DNA from: Utricularia gibba
Lineage: Eukaryota > Streptophyta > Magnoliopsida > Lamiales > Lentibulariaceae
NCBI GenBank assembly: GCA_002189035.1
Contig: NEEC01000004.1
Location: forward strand, 3,534,001-3,598,000
Direction of reading: 5' to 3'
DNA length: 64,000 nucleotides
The notes beneath the pieces are model-generated. The model did no database searches. It worked only from the letters and a program-made list of their open reading frames with translations, and was not told where the DNA came from. A program made the position numbers and the translations under genes. Numbering within the stretch: the first letter of the stretch is position 1; every line of letters starts with the position of its first letter. Shown one piece after another: positions 46,264-58,511 of this stretch.

Positions 46264-46499
46264 TGTTGGATGAAGTTGATGATCAAATTGAAGGCACTTT
46301 GACAATTTCTATCACTTCTGTACCTGAAAATAAGGATTCGGTCGAAGAGAGTCTCAACGAGAAGAAGATGAAAATCTACTCTCTTCGGAAGCTGGGTCTG
46401 ATTGTATTGGGTTGCAGCCAAATGAAGTGTAAGTCAACTAATGGATCTGATGTTGAGCCTAGTCCTCCAAGCCCATTGACCCAATGAAGACTGAAACAT
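46264..46499 (+). repeat. Left LTR of the Copia element, 3' part deleted
   Basis: It starts TGTTGGATGAAGTTGATG and matches 50815-51049 with few substitutions and one 3 bp indel near the start. The match ends at CTGAAACAT, after which gag-proximal sequence follows directly; the TATA and downstream parts present in the right LTR are absent. Confidence 0.85.
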
Positions 46500-49400
46500 G
46501 GACTACTCTTGCTGAAGCCTATGGAAAAAATCAACAAACCTTAGTTCTGGAGAAGGCAATGAAATAGCAGCTATTTGAGAATATAAAAATGCTTCCTGTT
46601 CAAAGCATAGCAACCTTCTCGGACTCCTTGAATAAAGTGGTACATAATATGAAGCAACTCGGCGAAGTAGTGGATGACAACCGGATTCGCATAAAGATTA
46701 TAAGCATTGTTCCTCCTCAATATGCCTCTACCATAAATGCCTCTATCTTTGATGGCAACATTCATACCATGACACCTAAACAAGTGGTGAAAGGTCTCAA
46801 AGGAGTAGAAATGCGCCGGCAAAACTACGAGCAACAGCACTCTCATGAAGCAACATTCAAAGCTCAAGTCACACCTACCTCCCCTGCAGTGCAAAAAAAA
46901 CGACTCACCACAAGCTAGGCTTGCACCTGTCAGCACAGAGAGTTTCAATCCTTAGATTCAATGCCCGTTCTGTAAACAGAGAAATCATCTACCCTCTACA
47001 TGCTGGTGGCACCCTGAAGCAGTGTGCGCTTGCTGTAAGCTGCCGGGTCACATGGAGAAAGTATGCCCCCTAAAGAAGTATCACCTGCTAGGTGGGAAAT
47101 CTAAAAGCATAGAAAAAATCACAGGGAAATTATCAGATGTAACCCTTTCAGAAGCTTCTAATAAAAGTGCTGTGGAACTGGAACTTTACTCTATGTGTCG
47201 AAGCACTCTACTCACATCCTTTACAGATCTAGGAAAACAAGGAGCCTGGCTGGTTGATAGTGGGTGCAGCCACCATCTCACTAATGATCTCTCTCTGTTC
47301 AACACCTTCTCATTCTCATAAGGTAAATACGTTCAAGTTGCTGATGGAAAGAGTATACCAGTCAAGGGACAATGAATCGTGTGCATCGAGACACCACAGA
47401 AACTTCTAAAACTCAACGATGTCTACTATGTGCCGGATGCTTCACACAATCTATTGAGCTCCGGACAACTAGTAGAGAAACAATTCAAAGTGCATCTACA
47501 AGACAATCAGTACATAATAAGAGATATCGACAACAACATTGTACTCACCTCACCTATGGTAGAACACATCTTTCCTCTCCTCAGCTCAAACAAAGTCGAA
47601 AACCTTCAATCTCAAGTTTGTTACTCAGCAGCTAAAGACTCAGCACTATGGCACAGTAGGCTAGGCCACCATTATTATGGCTCTATAACCACACTTTGGA
47701 GCAAGGGTCTAGCCACAGGTATTCCTCACCTTATACACCAAGAGAAAACCTGCAGTGTTTGCCTTCAATGCAAACAAAGTCGAAAACCTTTTCCCAAAAC
47801 TGGTACAACAGCATCTCATAAGCTTGATATTGTCCTTTCAGATGTCTGTGGACTGATGAGAATGGTCTCCAATGGTGGAAACAGATATTACGTTTTTTTC
47901 ATAGATGCCTACACTAAGTATACTTGGCTCTACCTTCTCAAGAAAAAATCAAAGGTGCTGCAACATTTTTTGGTCTTCAAAGCTATGGCAGAAGCACAAA
48001 GCAGAAGAAAGATTCTTACCTTAAGATCTAACAATGGAGGCGAATACGTCTCAAATGAGTTGAAAAATATCTGTGAAGTAAATGGAATTGTACATCAGTT
48101 TGCCGCTCCTTACACCCCACAGCAAAATGGGATATGCGAGAGAAAGAACCGTACTATTATGAATATGGCCAGATGTCTCCTACACGAAAAGAAGTTACCT
48201 CTACAATTCTGGGGAGAGGCTGTTAACACAACTTTCTACATCCTCAACCGTCTTCCCACCAAAGGAACGCAAGGGAATAAATCACCATATGAACTTTGGT
48301 TCAATAGAAGACCAGATTTAGAGCACCAGCGAATTTTCGGATCAGTATGCTACATCCTTAAGCCAAAAGAACTGAGAGCCAAGCTAGATACAAAATCTGA
48401 TATGAGTATATTTATAGGCTATTCAAACACAAGTGAGGCGTAGCGGGTGTTAAATCTCACCTCCCACAAGGTTGAAATTAGTTGAGATGTTCAAGTATAT
48501 GAGTTTAAAATTTTTGATTGGAAGAAACTATCAGCCATCTTCAAAACAGACACTTCTACATCTCATGTGCTCAATCTATTTCCTGAAAATGAAGACAGGA
48601 ACTATATTACCTCAGAAATTCCGGGGAGCTTCAACCTCTCTAGTTTCTCTACAGCGACGCGGGTAGATACTGATGTATCCAACACCAACTCTCTCCTGAC
48701 TGTTAATGATGATTCTATACAATCCAGTGCTAGTCGGGAGGACCCTACTGTTTTTCTTTATGAATAGAATCAATGCAGTGCAGAACTCAATACTTCTGAC
48801 AACATTGAAGCTCCTGTTCCCCCAGATGACAACATAGAAATACCCAATCACTCTAAACAATATTTGCCTGAAACGTATGGCACTGCTTCCGATATCCCTG
48901 GAACACACCTCCTGCTGAATGAAGAACTCGACAGAGTATCTCCTCATCTCCAGACTGTACCTGAAAATATTACTGAATTAGCAGAGGATTCTGATGCAGG
49001 AGGAAACGAAACTAGTGATGCAAATACACCACAAGGAATCATTCCCAGAAAACTAATTGAAGTGACAAATGAATATTTGGAGAATATAGTTCACGATTAT
49101 GAATCTGATGACAACTTAACTCATCACTTCCAAAGCTGCAACTCAAGTGACAATGAAGACTATCTAAGCGACTCGGATAAGCCTCTAGTCCGAAAATACA
49201 AACTACTCAAGGACATAATTGGCTGTACTCATCTCATGATTGAAGATCGAGATATTGCAGCACGAATGAGATGTCCAAAATGGAAAAAAATCAATGGATG
49301 AAGAACTCAACTCAATCCAAGAACATGGTATGTAGGAGATGGTCGACAGACCTGCTAGTGCCAAAATCCTAAACTTGAAATGGGTGCACAAGGAGAAATT

Positions 49401-50814
49401 AAATCCGGACGGCACCCACAACCGCTTCAAATCTCGGATAGTGGCAAAAGGCTATCTTCAACAAGCCGGGATTGATTACTGCGAGACATTTGCTCCTGTT
49501 GCCCGTCTTGATACCGTCAAGCTTATCATCGCCTTGGTAGCCTGCAACAACTGGAAATTGCACCATTTAAATATCAAGTGTGCCTTTCTAAATGGAGAAT
49601 TACATGAAAACATATATGTCCACCCGCCTCCAGGTTACCAACTTAAGAATGGGAAAGACAAAGTTTTGAAGCTCAAGAAAGCACTCTATGGACTAAAGCA
49701 GGCGCCTAAAGAATGGTATTCTACCATTGATTCTTATTTTATTGAGCAGGGGTATAATAGGAGCAAGAATGATACTACCCTCTATGCGCTTGAGACCGAA
49801 GCAGGGAAAGTTATAATATCTCTCTATGTAGACGATATTTTGATTACGGGAAGCGATACTAACCTTATTGAGGAACAAAAAACCAGACTGAAAAGCCGTT
49901 TTGAACTGGTGGATCTTGGTCTAACTCGGTACTTTCTAGGCCTAGAGATCCTGCAAAGCGAAGATTACATATTTGTGAATCAAAAAGGTATATTGAAGAT
50001 TTACTGATCACATATGGTCTTCACGATGCTAAGGGATGCAAGTTTCCATTCCCACCAGAAGCCAAACATAAACTCAGAAATTGTGAAGATGAATATCACA
50101 GCCCGCAAGACTATCAACGTCTCATTGGAGCCCTTCTCTATCTAACCGCTACTAGGCCTGATATTACTTTCGCAGTAGCCTACCTATCAAGATTTATGCA
50201 TAAATCGTATACTACCCACATGGAAGTAGCAAGGAAAATCCTCAAGTATTTAAAGTCATCCTCTGACCTCGGTCTATACTTTATAATAAGCACTAACCCT
50301 TCATTGAAAGGTTTTGTGGATTCCGATTTCGCAGGTGATGAAGATACTTGTAACTCTACCACAGGATATCTATTCACTTTGGGCTCAGCAACCTTTGCAT
50401 GGAACAGCAGAAAACAAAGCACCATCACTCAATCCTCGGCAAAGGCCGAGTATATAACTGGTGCAGCCGCGGCGAATCACACTCAATGGCTGATCAAACT
50501 TTGCGAAGATCTGCACATTCAAATCAACAAGCCAGTCATTCTAAAAATTGACAATAAATCGGCTATCAGCATAACACAAAATCCTGTGATGTTCGGACGC
50601 ACCAAGCACATAAAGATTAAGTATCATATCTTGCAGGAATATGTGAAAGAAGGATCTATCAAGCTTGAGTACCTACCCTTTGAAATGCAGGTCGCAGACA
50701 TTTTAACGAAGTGCCTCTTTTCCTCAAACTTCCATAATTTGCGAGAACTATTAGGGTTGAGGAGGAACCCTTCAGAAACTGATGAAGACCTTCAATTAAA
50801 TCATCAAGGAGGAA

Positions 50815-51156
50815 TGTTGGAAGTTGATGATCAAATTGAAGGCACTTCGACAATTTCTATCACTTCTGTACCTGAAAATAAGGATTCGGTCGAAGAGAGT
50901 CTCAACGAGAAGAAGATGAACATCTACTCTCTTTGGAAGCTGGGTCTGATTGTATTGGGTTGCAGCCAAATGAAGTGTAAGTCAGCTAATGGGTTTGATG
51001 TTGAGCCCAATCCTCCAAGCCCATTGACCCAATGAAGACTGAAACATAACGACAGGACAACGGCTCACTCTGACAGAACAATGGCTATTTTCTCTTATAT
51101 AAATAAGCCATGTAACATCCAAGAATTGACTTGCTTTCTAAGCCCTTCATACAACA
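50815..51156 (+). repeat. Right LTR of the Copia element
   Basis: It begins TGTTGGAAGTTGATG after the purine tract AAGGAGGAA, contains a TATA box (TATATAAAT near 51096) and probably ends CAACA at 51156, giving TGTTG...CAACA ends. The 5-mers outside (GCTTC left, GCTCT right) match imperfectly, so the right boundary is provisional. Confidence 0.7.
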
Positions 51157-51816
51157 GCTCTCAAAGTTTTCTTTAGCAATATCAAATCCTTGCATCTGTG
51201 GCCATATAACACCCCAGAGGCAACGTGGCTTGCCGCGGAATGCAATTCCCTAGGACATCAGGGCGCCAACCCCATGAATTCACAAATCCTTTTATTTAAG
51301 GCTTAAGTGCCTTCTTTTCCGATTTGCTTAATCGCAATGAATGTGACAGTCTAAGTCCTTACTTTGCACGCAGGGTAGGAGCACCTGGAGGGGGCATTCG
51401 ACGCTGAGAACCTCTGATCCATCGGGTTGAGGAAATGAGCATGCCCCTATGCCACTCATCTTGAGTGTGAAATTTTCATTGACATACTTTTATTTAAATA
51501 AAATGTTAAGACCTTCTTCCCTTAATGTCTCGATGAAAACGTTTTTATTTTTGTTGTGATTTTATTGCCTCTCGTGCGATGTTGCTGTTTCTTGCTATTA
51601 GTCAGGCTGTTAGCCGCCTTGCGGCGAGTGGGTGAAACAGACGTGGTAAATTTATGATGAAAAAGGCGTGACAATAGCAATCAATCCATTGTAAGTCCCA
51701 CCATTGCACCACTGCTCAACCTCACCCATTTCTCCCATAAAGATGAATGAGTGCAACCCCTTGTCTAGTCAGTGGGTTATTTTCTTGAAATGCTCCATTA
51801 TTCACAATTCTACATC
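51157..51816. other. Spacer between the Copia element and the deleted gypsy element
   Basis: Moderately GC-balanced sequence without a recognisable frame. It may include the remaining part of the older gypsy LTR in which the Copia element inserted. Confidence 0.4.
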
Positions 51817-51821
51817 CAATG

Positions 51822-54039
51822 TGATAAACGAAAAATAGGCTCCAAATATCCCATTGCCTTCACATGTTCTTCCTCCATCAATTCGGGACATTTATCAACG
51901 ATGTGTCCCATTCTGTGGTAGTTCCCGCAGGGCATATTCTTAGCTTGGAATAAAAAGAGTTCCTTCATCATCTCAGACATGGCTGCCACATTTTTCGTCA
52001 GCTCATTTTCTGATGACTTTGGCTTGTATTCCAGCTCATATACTCTTCTATTCAAGGCCTGTTTTCTGATTATGTGCCTGGAATGCTCAGCCAACTCCTC
52101 AAGTAGCGCAAGAGCTTCTGTGGAAGTTTTTTTTCTCAAAAATCCACCTGTTGCAGAGTCCACCAAGGCCCTATCTATGTATAGAAGACCATCATAAAAA
52201 TACTTGATCAATGCATTGGTCTGAAATCCATGGTGTGGACAGGAGCCTAGCAGGTTTTTAAAGCGTTCCCAATATTCATGTAGAGATTCTCCACTTGTTT
52301 GCTCAATGTCACTGATCTCCTTCCTTATTCCTCCAGCTTTTGAAGCAGGGAATTATTTGCTGAGAAATACATTCTTCATCCCACTCCAATCTGTGATACT
52401 TCCCGGCTTCAAAGAGTTAAACCATGTTTTTGCACTCCCTTCCAGTGTAAATTGGAATGCCCTCAAACAGATGGCATCCTCAGTCATACCAGCACTCTTA
52501 AAAGAGGTGCAAACAGCAGTCACGTTGTCAAGATGTTCATGGGTTCTCACCCACTTTTCCATAATACTTGGGCAGAAAATTAATCATAGCTGGCTTCAAT
52601 TCGTTGGCTGTGTCATCAGAGAACCTAATACACAGCCCTCTGTACGTATGGTCAGCTGCATCAAGCTCATTCAGGGTCTTCTCCTATTCTGCCATATTGA
52701 AATTAGTTTGAGCAACAGCAGCGAGTCTGCTCAACCTTGCTGCTTCTCTCACTCTTGTGCGGTTCTTGCTGATAGTTCTCTCGATTTCTGGATGGAAAAC
52801 AAGATCACCTACACTAGAAGAACGCAAATGCATCAACCGAATCACAAAACAATTAAACACCGCTCCCCGGAAACGGCGCCAATTTGATAAACGAAAAATT
52901 GTACAAGTCGTTAATTGCAAATTTTCCTATCAAATAAATTTATAACCTAACCCACATTCAAGTATAAAACAATTATGAGCATAGTGATTAGGGTCGAACA
53001 CGAAGAGCAGGTGCTTGTCAAGTGATTAGCCAAAGCATGAAATCAGTGTCATGTTGGTAAAATTGGTCTTAACTAGGACTAACTCAGGACTACAACGAAA
53101 TACAGTAAAGAAAAGTAACAAGTTTGGATTCGATAGTTTCTGGAATGGAATGGGTGATACCTTGGAACTCTTAAGGGATGTATGCATATCACTAAACAAG
53201 CTCACATAAATCAAAAATCATTCAACTAACTCACAAGATCTAGGTCTACCCAGATTCTTGTTTTTCCCCCTAATCTTTGGTCTACCTCTAATTAGGGTTG
53301 TTAGTTGGGTTTCACTACTTCCCCCTCCTGGATCTATCCTGCTTTGTTAAGGAAGTAGTGTGACTTATGATTTATTAGGTCTAAGGATGGATTAGCATAT
53401 TTCTCCTCTTCTCACCCCAAGGCATCCCCTGTAAGTGCTTAGCTACTCATGGTAATGGAAAGTAAAACATCTTCATAGCAGATACTGAGCAATATCTTGG
53501 CTACAAATGCTAAACAACAACGAGCAATATGAAGCAAAAGTAGGACAAACACTTCGTTCACATAGGAAATCCAAATCTAGTCTTAGCTAGGAATAGTAAA
53601 CATGAAGAACGAAAATAATTTTTCAAGAGAAGCTGTGTTCTTCTAGTTCGTCGTCCCCTCCTTCTTCTTCTCTTAGAAAAATCTCCAGAAACTTCTCTTG
53701 AAATCTCCAAAGGGAGATCTCCTTCTCTCTCCAACTTTCCTCCATTTTTGTTCAAAATCTTCCTTTTTCACCTCCTTGGACTTTGTGTGTACTCTTCTTC
53801 AAACTTCTGTCACCTTTCCTGCCACCACACTATTCATACTCGGCTCCCTTGGATTTGTGCGACCCATGCTGCACTACTCGAAAGGAACTGTTAGAATTGC
53901 GATTTAGTCCCAACTAAGACTAAAAGTGCACTCCTACAATACTTATGTGCAAAAATATAGAAACAGGCAATTAAGCTTACTTTTTGTAGCATAAAATGAG
54001 TAAATTCCATGCATTGAGCCACTAAAAAATGTGTTATCA
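51822..54039 (-). mobile_element. Internally deleted Ty3/gypsy element (complete insertion with TSD CAATG)
   Basis: On the minus strand a 1155 bp 5' LTR (54039-52885) is followed by a primer-binding site (52881-52861, TGGCGCCGTTTCCGGGGAGC) and a gag frame (about 52810-51840). Visible gag motifs include TWFNSLKPGSITDW, the basic STEALALLEELAEHSR helix region and a degenerate zinc knuckle (CGNYHRMGHIVDKCPE). The gag end is fused to only about 14 bp of 3' LTR (TTTTTCGTTTATCA), so protease, pol and nearly all of the 3' LTR are gone. CAATG flanks both sides (51817-51821 and 54040-54044). The primer site type and gag fit the Athila/Tat lineage. Gag itself is interrupted by stops and frame changes. 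Confidence 0.85.
52861..52881 (-). other. Primer-binding site of the deleted gypsy element
   Basis: Read on the minus strand it is TGGCGCCGTTTCCGGGGAGC, three bases past the LTR edge. This is the TGGCGCCGTT-type site common to Athila/Tat elements. The same site recurs in the two downstream units (around 57324-57344 and 61790-61810). Confidence 0.8.
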
Positions 54040-54044
54040 CAATG

Positions 54045-55100
54045 CTATCGGGATTTTGTCATTTTCCATTTCAACTACTTTTTCATTTTTCTTGGACACT
54101 TCTTTTTATTGCTTCAGGTTGGTTTGGGCAATATTAAACATAATATGAGTTGATGCTGTGACACGGATTATAATAATTAGAAAACAAATTAAGTTTATAA
54201 ACAATCAAAATTTGACTTATCAAAAAATAATAAACAACCAACGTTTAATTTTTTCAATGTTTGACATTCATTTTTATTTTTATAATTTTATGTAATTTTT
54301 ACATTTAACTTCTTTATAGGTTAAAGTGAGCAATATATTTGAAAATATTTGATTAAGAGAATCAATAATAATAATAAGTTAATTTTATAAACGAATTGTG
54401 TATGAAATTGTTTTTTATAATTTTTTCTAAACACAAAGATATTTTACATATTTTTAAAGAGGGGTAGACTTAAAACTTATTTGCCGAAATTTAAAAATAT
54501 ATATATTATCAATGAAGAATTAATATAAATAAGAATAAAGTGTAAAATTATCTTTTTATTAATTGGAATTAAACTATCTATTCTAAATATGCATGCTATT
54601 TTAAATATATATTGGTAAATATATATATTTTCATTATATACTACCTATTATTTAAATACAAAAAATTAAATATTTAAAATACTCTTTCAAACGCAAACTG
54701 TTTATTTTAAAAAAACTCAGGTAAAATAATCGAGTGTGCCTTAATTGCTGTCTGGAAATTTAAACAATTTTATGAATTAGAAAAAAAAAAAAACGGAGAT
54801 GCTTCTTCTTCTTCTTTTTTTGTTTTGTTTTGTTTTAACATGGATTGTGCATGAGACGGCAGGGGCACCCCGCAGATTTGGGGAATGCTGTTTGAACCGT
54901 TCGTCATTCCATTTTTCTCTCGACCGATGCTCTTCACTTCTTCTCTCGTTTCTCTGCAATGCATTCCTCATTTCTTCTCCATCACCTCGACGCTGAACCT
55001 TGTTTCTACCACATTTTCACCTAGAACAAAACCCATTTCTCCAACGGAGTGGTTGCTCTGTTGATCGGGGGTGCCATCACTCTCGTCTGTGGCCGGCGAT
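54045..55100 (+). promoter_or_regulatory. Upstream region and 5' leader of the Ca2+-ATPase gene fragment (unit 1)
   Basis: About 1.06 kb lies between the gypsy LTR and the start codon. The distal 700 bp are AT-rich. From about 54780 the strand turns to an A13 run, a CTTCTTCTTCTTTTTTTG pyrimidine tract and a GC-richer leader, which looks like the transcribed 5' end. Copies are at 58512-59566 and from 62978 to the window end. Confidence 0.5.
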
Positions 55101-56356
55101 ATGGCTTCCGTTAACAACCATGCAATGGACGGCGACCACCCAGATATCGAGAATGGCGCAGATGACTGGCCCATCGACCCGGATTTCTCCGATCCCTTCG
55201 ACATTGCCAACACCAAGAAGGCGTCGCGAGAATCGCTCAAGCGTTGGAGGGTAAGATTTCGAGCATCCTGGTTTTTATTGCAGGAACTCGTGTTTTTCTA
55301 CCACCCGAACTCCTCTCATGTTTTTATAACAGCAAGCTGCGCTTGTGCTCAATGCTACCCGCCGGTTTCGATACACGTTAGATTTGAGAAAAGATGAAGA
55401 GCAAGATAAGAGGAGGCGTATGATTAGAGCGCATGCTCAAGTCATTCGGGTGATGAAGTCTAAATGCCATCAACTACCATTTCATTCCTTTTTAACTTCT
55501 TGATGTTAAACTTGCAATTCCATCGTAGGCTGCTTTGCTCTTCAAATTGGCTGGGCAGAGAGCGATAGGTGCTTCTGTATTCTCTATCTTCTGCTTTTGT
55601 GATAATTCGAAAATCATCATCTTTAAATAGGGTTTCATTCAGTTCTAGGTACTTCAGTTTCTCCTCCCTCTCCAAGTGGGGAGTATGGCATTGCACTTGA
55701 GCAGCTTGCTTCAATGAATAAGGACCAGAATGTTTCTGCACTGGAGCAGTATGGAGGGGCAAGATGACTGCATCCTTTATACCACTTTCATGTTTTTCTT
55801 GCAATGCGTGTACCCCACAAACTAATATCAACACAACTTCAGGTTAAAGGTCTATCAGAGATGCTGAAGACAAACTCTGAGACAGGGATTGATGGAGATG
55901 ATGTATTGGAAAGAAGGAAGGCCTATGGGTCAAATACGTATCCTGTGAAAAAAGGAAGAAGTTTCTTGGTAATGATTCATTTGTATTCTATGGCAATAAG
56001 TCTTTTGTCTCTTCTATTGTATTTTGGAGCTTTTGTTCACATCTTTTTTTTTTGAACATTCCGTTTCTGCTCCTTACCCAGTTATTTTTGTGCAGATGTT
56101 CCTATGGGACGCTTGGCAAGATTTGACTCTCATTATCTTAATCTTTGCTGCTGTAATATCATTGGTTCTTGGAATAAAAACTGAGGTTATTTTGCCTTCT
56201 CGGAGATTCGACACACTGTTGTCTAGATCATGATGAACCTGAGCTGCAGTCATGCCTAATTTGAGTAATTTCTGTTGCGTTTATAGGGCATCCAACAAGG
56301 ATGGTATGATGGGGGAAGCATTGCCTTTGCAGTTTTTCTGGTTATTTTTGTCACAG
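55101..56356 (+). pseudogene. 5' end (exons 1-7) of an autoinhibited plasma-membrane Ca2+-ATPase, unit 1
   Basis: Seven exons join in frame: 55101-55250, 55333-55449, 55529-55568, 55649-55758, 55843-55968, 56096-56185 and 56287-56356, 234 codons plus one base. The start MASVNNHAMDGDHPD is used because frames upstream of it change with an indel between copies. The N terminus has the plant calmodulin-binding autoinhibitory pattern (RWRQAALVLNATRRFRYTLD), then EYGIALEQLASMNKD and GSNTYPVKKGRSFL. Membrane helix 1 (LTLIILIFAAVISLVLGI) and helix 2 (SIAFAVFLVIFVT) follow. These match the type IIB pumps ACA8/9/10, which are about 1080 residues long. Everything after helix 2, including the phosphorylated Asp domain, is missing because the unit ends in intron 7. 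Intron 4 has a GC donor (GGG/GCAAGA). Confidence 0.88.
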
Positions 56357-56600
56357 GTGATTCCAATTTATTCTCCATCAAAGTTGCAAACATTCTGTTC
56401 TCCAATTTATATTTTCTTTTGACACCGAGGAAGTATTAACTATGAACTGTAATTTTTTAAAAGTGAGGCTCTTTTCTCAAATTTTTTCAGCCTAATGATT
56501 TTTCTGATTGGTGTGTTTGATTCATAAGTGATTTATTTGATTCTATTTTGATTGCATTCATTAATTTAAAATTGATCTGTTAGTGATGATGCACATTCAT

Positions 56601-58506
56601 AAAAATCCACCTGTTGCAGAGTCCACCAAGGCCCTATCTATGTATAGAAGACCATCATAAAAATACTTGATCAATGCATTGGTCTGAAATCCATGGTGTG
56701 GACAGGAGCCTAGCAGGTTTTTAAAGCGTTCCCAATATTCATGTAGAGATTCTCCACTTGTTTGCTCAATGTCACTGATCTCCTTCCTTATTCCTCCAGC
56801 TTTTGAAGCAGGGAATTATTTGCTGAGAAATACATTCTTCATCCCACTCCAATCTGTGATACTTCCCGGCTTCAAAGAGTTAAACCATGTTTTTGCACTC
56901 CCTTCCAGTGTAAATTGGAATGCCCTCAAACAGATGGCATCCTCAGTCATACCAGCACTCTTAAAAGAGGTGCAAACAGCAGTCACGTTGTCAAGATGTT
57001 CATGGGTTCTCACCCACTTTTCCATAATACTTGGGCAGAAAATTAATCATAGCTGGCTTCAATTCGTTGGCTGTGTCATCAGAGAACCTAATACACAGCC
57101 CTCTGTACGTATGGTCAGCTGCATCAAGCTCATTCAGGGTCTTCTCCTATTCTGCCATATTGAAATTAGTTTGAGCAACAGCAGCGAGTCTGCTCAACCT
57201 TGCTGCTTCTCTCACTCTTGTGCGGTTCTTGCTGATAGTTCTCTCGATTTCTGGATGGAAAACAAGATCACCTACACTAGAAGAACGCAAATGCATCAAC
57301 CGAATCACAAAACAATTAAACACCGCTCCCCGGAAACGGCGCCAATTTGATAAACGAAAAATTGTACAAGTCGTTAATTGCAAATTTTCCTATCAAATAA
57401 ATTTATAACCTAACCCACATTCAAGTATAAAACAATTATGAGCATAGTGATTAGGGTCGAACACGAAGAGCAGGTGCTTGTCAAGTGATTAGCCAAAGCA
57501 TGAAATCAGTGTCATGTTGGTAAAATTGGTCTTAACTAGGACTAACTCAGGACTACAACGAAATACAGTAAAGAAAAGTAACAAGTTTGGATTCGATAGT
57601 TTCTGGAATGGAATGGGTGATACCTTGGAACTCTTAAGGGATGTATGCATATCACTAAACAAGCTCACATAAATCAAAAATCATTCAACTAACTCACAAG
57701 ATCTAGGTCTACCCAGATTCTTGTTTTTCCCCCTAATCTTTGGTCTACCTCTAATTAGGGTTGTTAGTTGGGTTTCACTACTTCCCCCTCCTGGATCTAT
57801 CCTGCTTTGTTAAGGAAGTAGTGTGACTTATGATTTATTAGGTCTAAGGATGGATTAGCATATTTCTCCTCTTCTCACCCCAAGGCATCCCCCTGTAAGT
57901 GCTTAGCTACTCATGGTAATGGAAAGTAAAACATCTTCATAGCAGATACTGAGCAATATCTTGGCTACAAATGCTAAACAACAACGAGCAATATGAAGCA
58001 AAAGTAGGACAAACACTTCGTTCACATAGGAAATCCAAATCTAGTCTTAGCTAGGAATAGTAAACATGAAGAACGAAAATAATTTTTCAAGAGAAGCTGT
58101 GTTCTTCTAGTTCGTCGTCCCCTCCTTCTTCTTCTCTTAGAAAAATCTCCAGAAACTTCTCTTGAAATCTCCAAAGGGAGATCTCCTTCTCTCTCCAACT
58201 TTCCTCCATTTTTGTTCAAAATCTTCCTTTTTCACCTCCTTGGACTTTGTGTGTACTCTTCTTCAAACTTCTGTCACCTTTCCTGCCACCACACTATTCA
58301 TACTCGGCTCCCTTGGATTTGTGTTGCGACCCATGCTGCACTACTCGAAAGGAACTGTTAGAATTGCGATTTAGTCCCAACTAAGACTAAAAGTGCACTC
58401 CTACAATACTTATGTGCAAAAATATAGAAACAGGCAATTAAGCTTACTTTTTGTAGCATAAAATGAGTAAATTCCATGCATTGAGCCACTAAAAAATGTG
58501 TTATCA
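56601..58506 (-). mobile_element. Second copy of the gypsy gag fragment and LTR (unit 2)
   Basis: The stretch equals 52138-54039 of unit 1: a gag fragment (56601-57320), the primer-binding site, and an LTR at 57348-58506. It was duplicated passively as part of the tandem unit, so it has no left LTR end and no target duplication of its own on the left. Confidence 0.93.
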
Positions 58507-58511
58507 CAATG

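Larger units (their letters stand above)
46264..51156 (+). mobile_element. Ty1/Copia retrotransposon, near full length but frame-broken
   Basis: Two LTR copies flank a Gag-PR-INT-RT-RH order. Gag has a CCHC-type knuckle (CACCKLPGHMEKVC, 47025-47066). The protease active site is seen as AWLVDSGCSHH (near 47245). Integrase occupies 47640-48440 (LWHSRLGHH, IVLSDVCG, TPQQNGICERKNRT). RT occupies 49339-50007 with YVDD near 49825, and RNase H lies at 50290-50720 (FVDSDFAGDEDTCNSTTGYL). Defects are a stop at 46920 between gag and knuckle, an in-frame stop near 48441, stops near 48768 and 49299, and a one-base frameshift near 49985. The left LTR is cut short and fused to gag, so the primer-binding site is gone. 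It is inactive. Confidence 0.9.

Noticed and set aside
46053-46487. 144-codon plus-strand frame spanning the hAT end and the Copia LTR
   Set aside because: It runs across two unrelated mobile-element edges, so it is a chance frame.
52306-52887. 193-codon plus-strand frame, repeated at 56769 and 61235
   Set aside because: It is antisense to the gypsy gag, whose minus-strand motifs (zinc knuckle, TWFNSLKPGSITDW) and primer-binding site fix the real strand.
55460-55834. 124-codon minus-strand frame, repeated at 59926
   Set aside because: It lies antisense across exons 3 and 4 of the Ca2+-ATPase fragment and has no recognisable family features.
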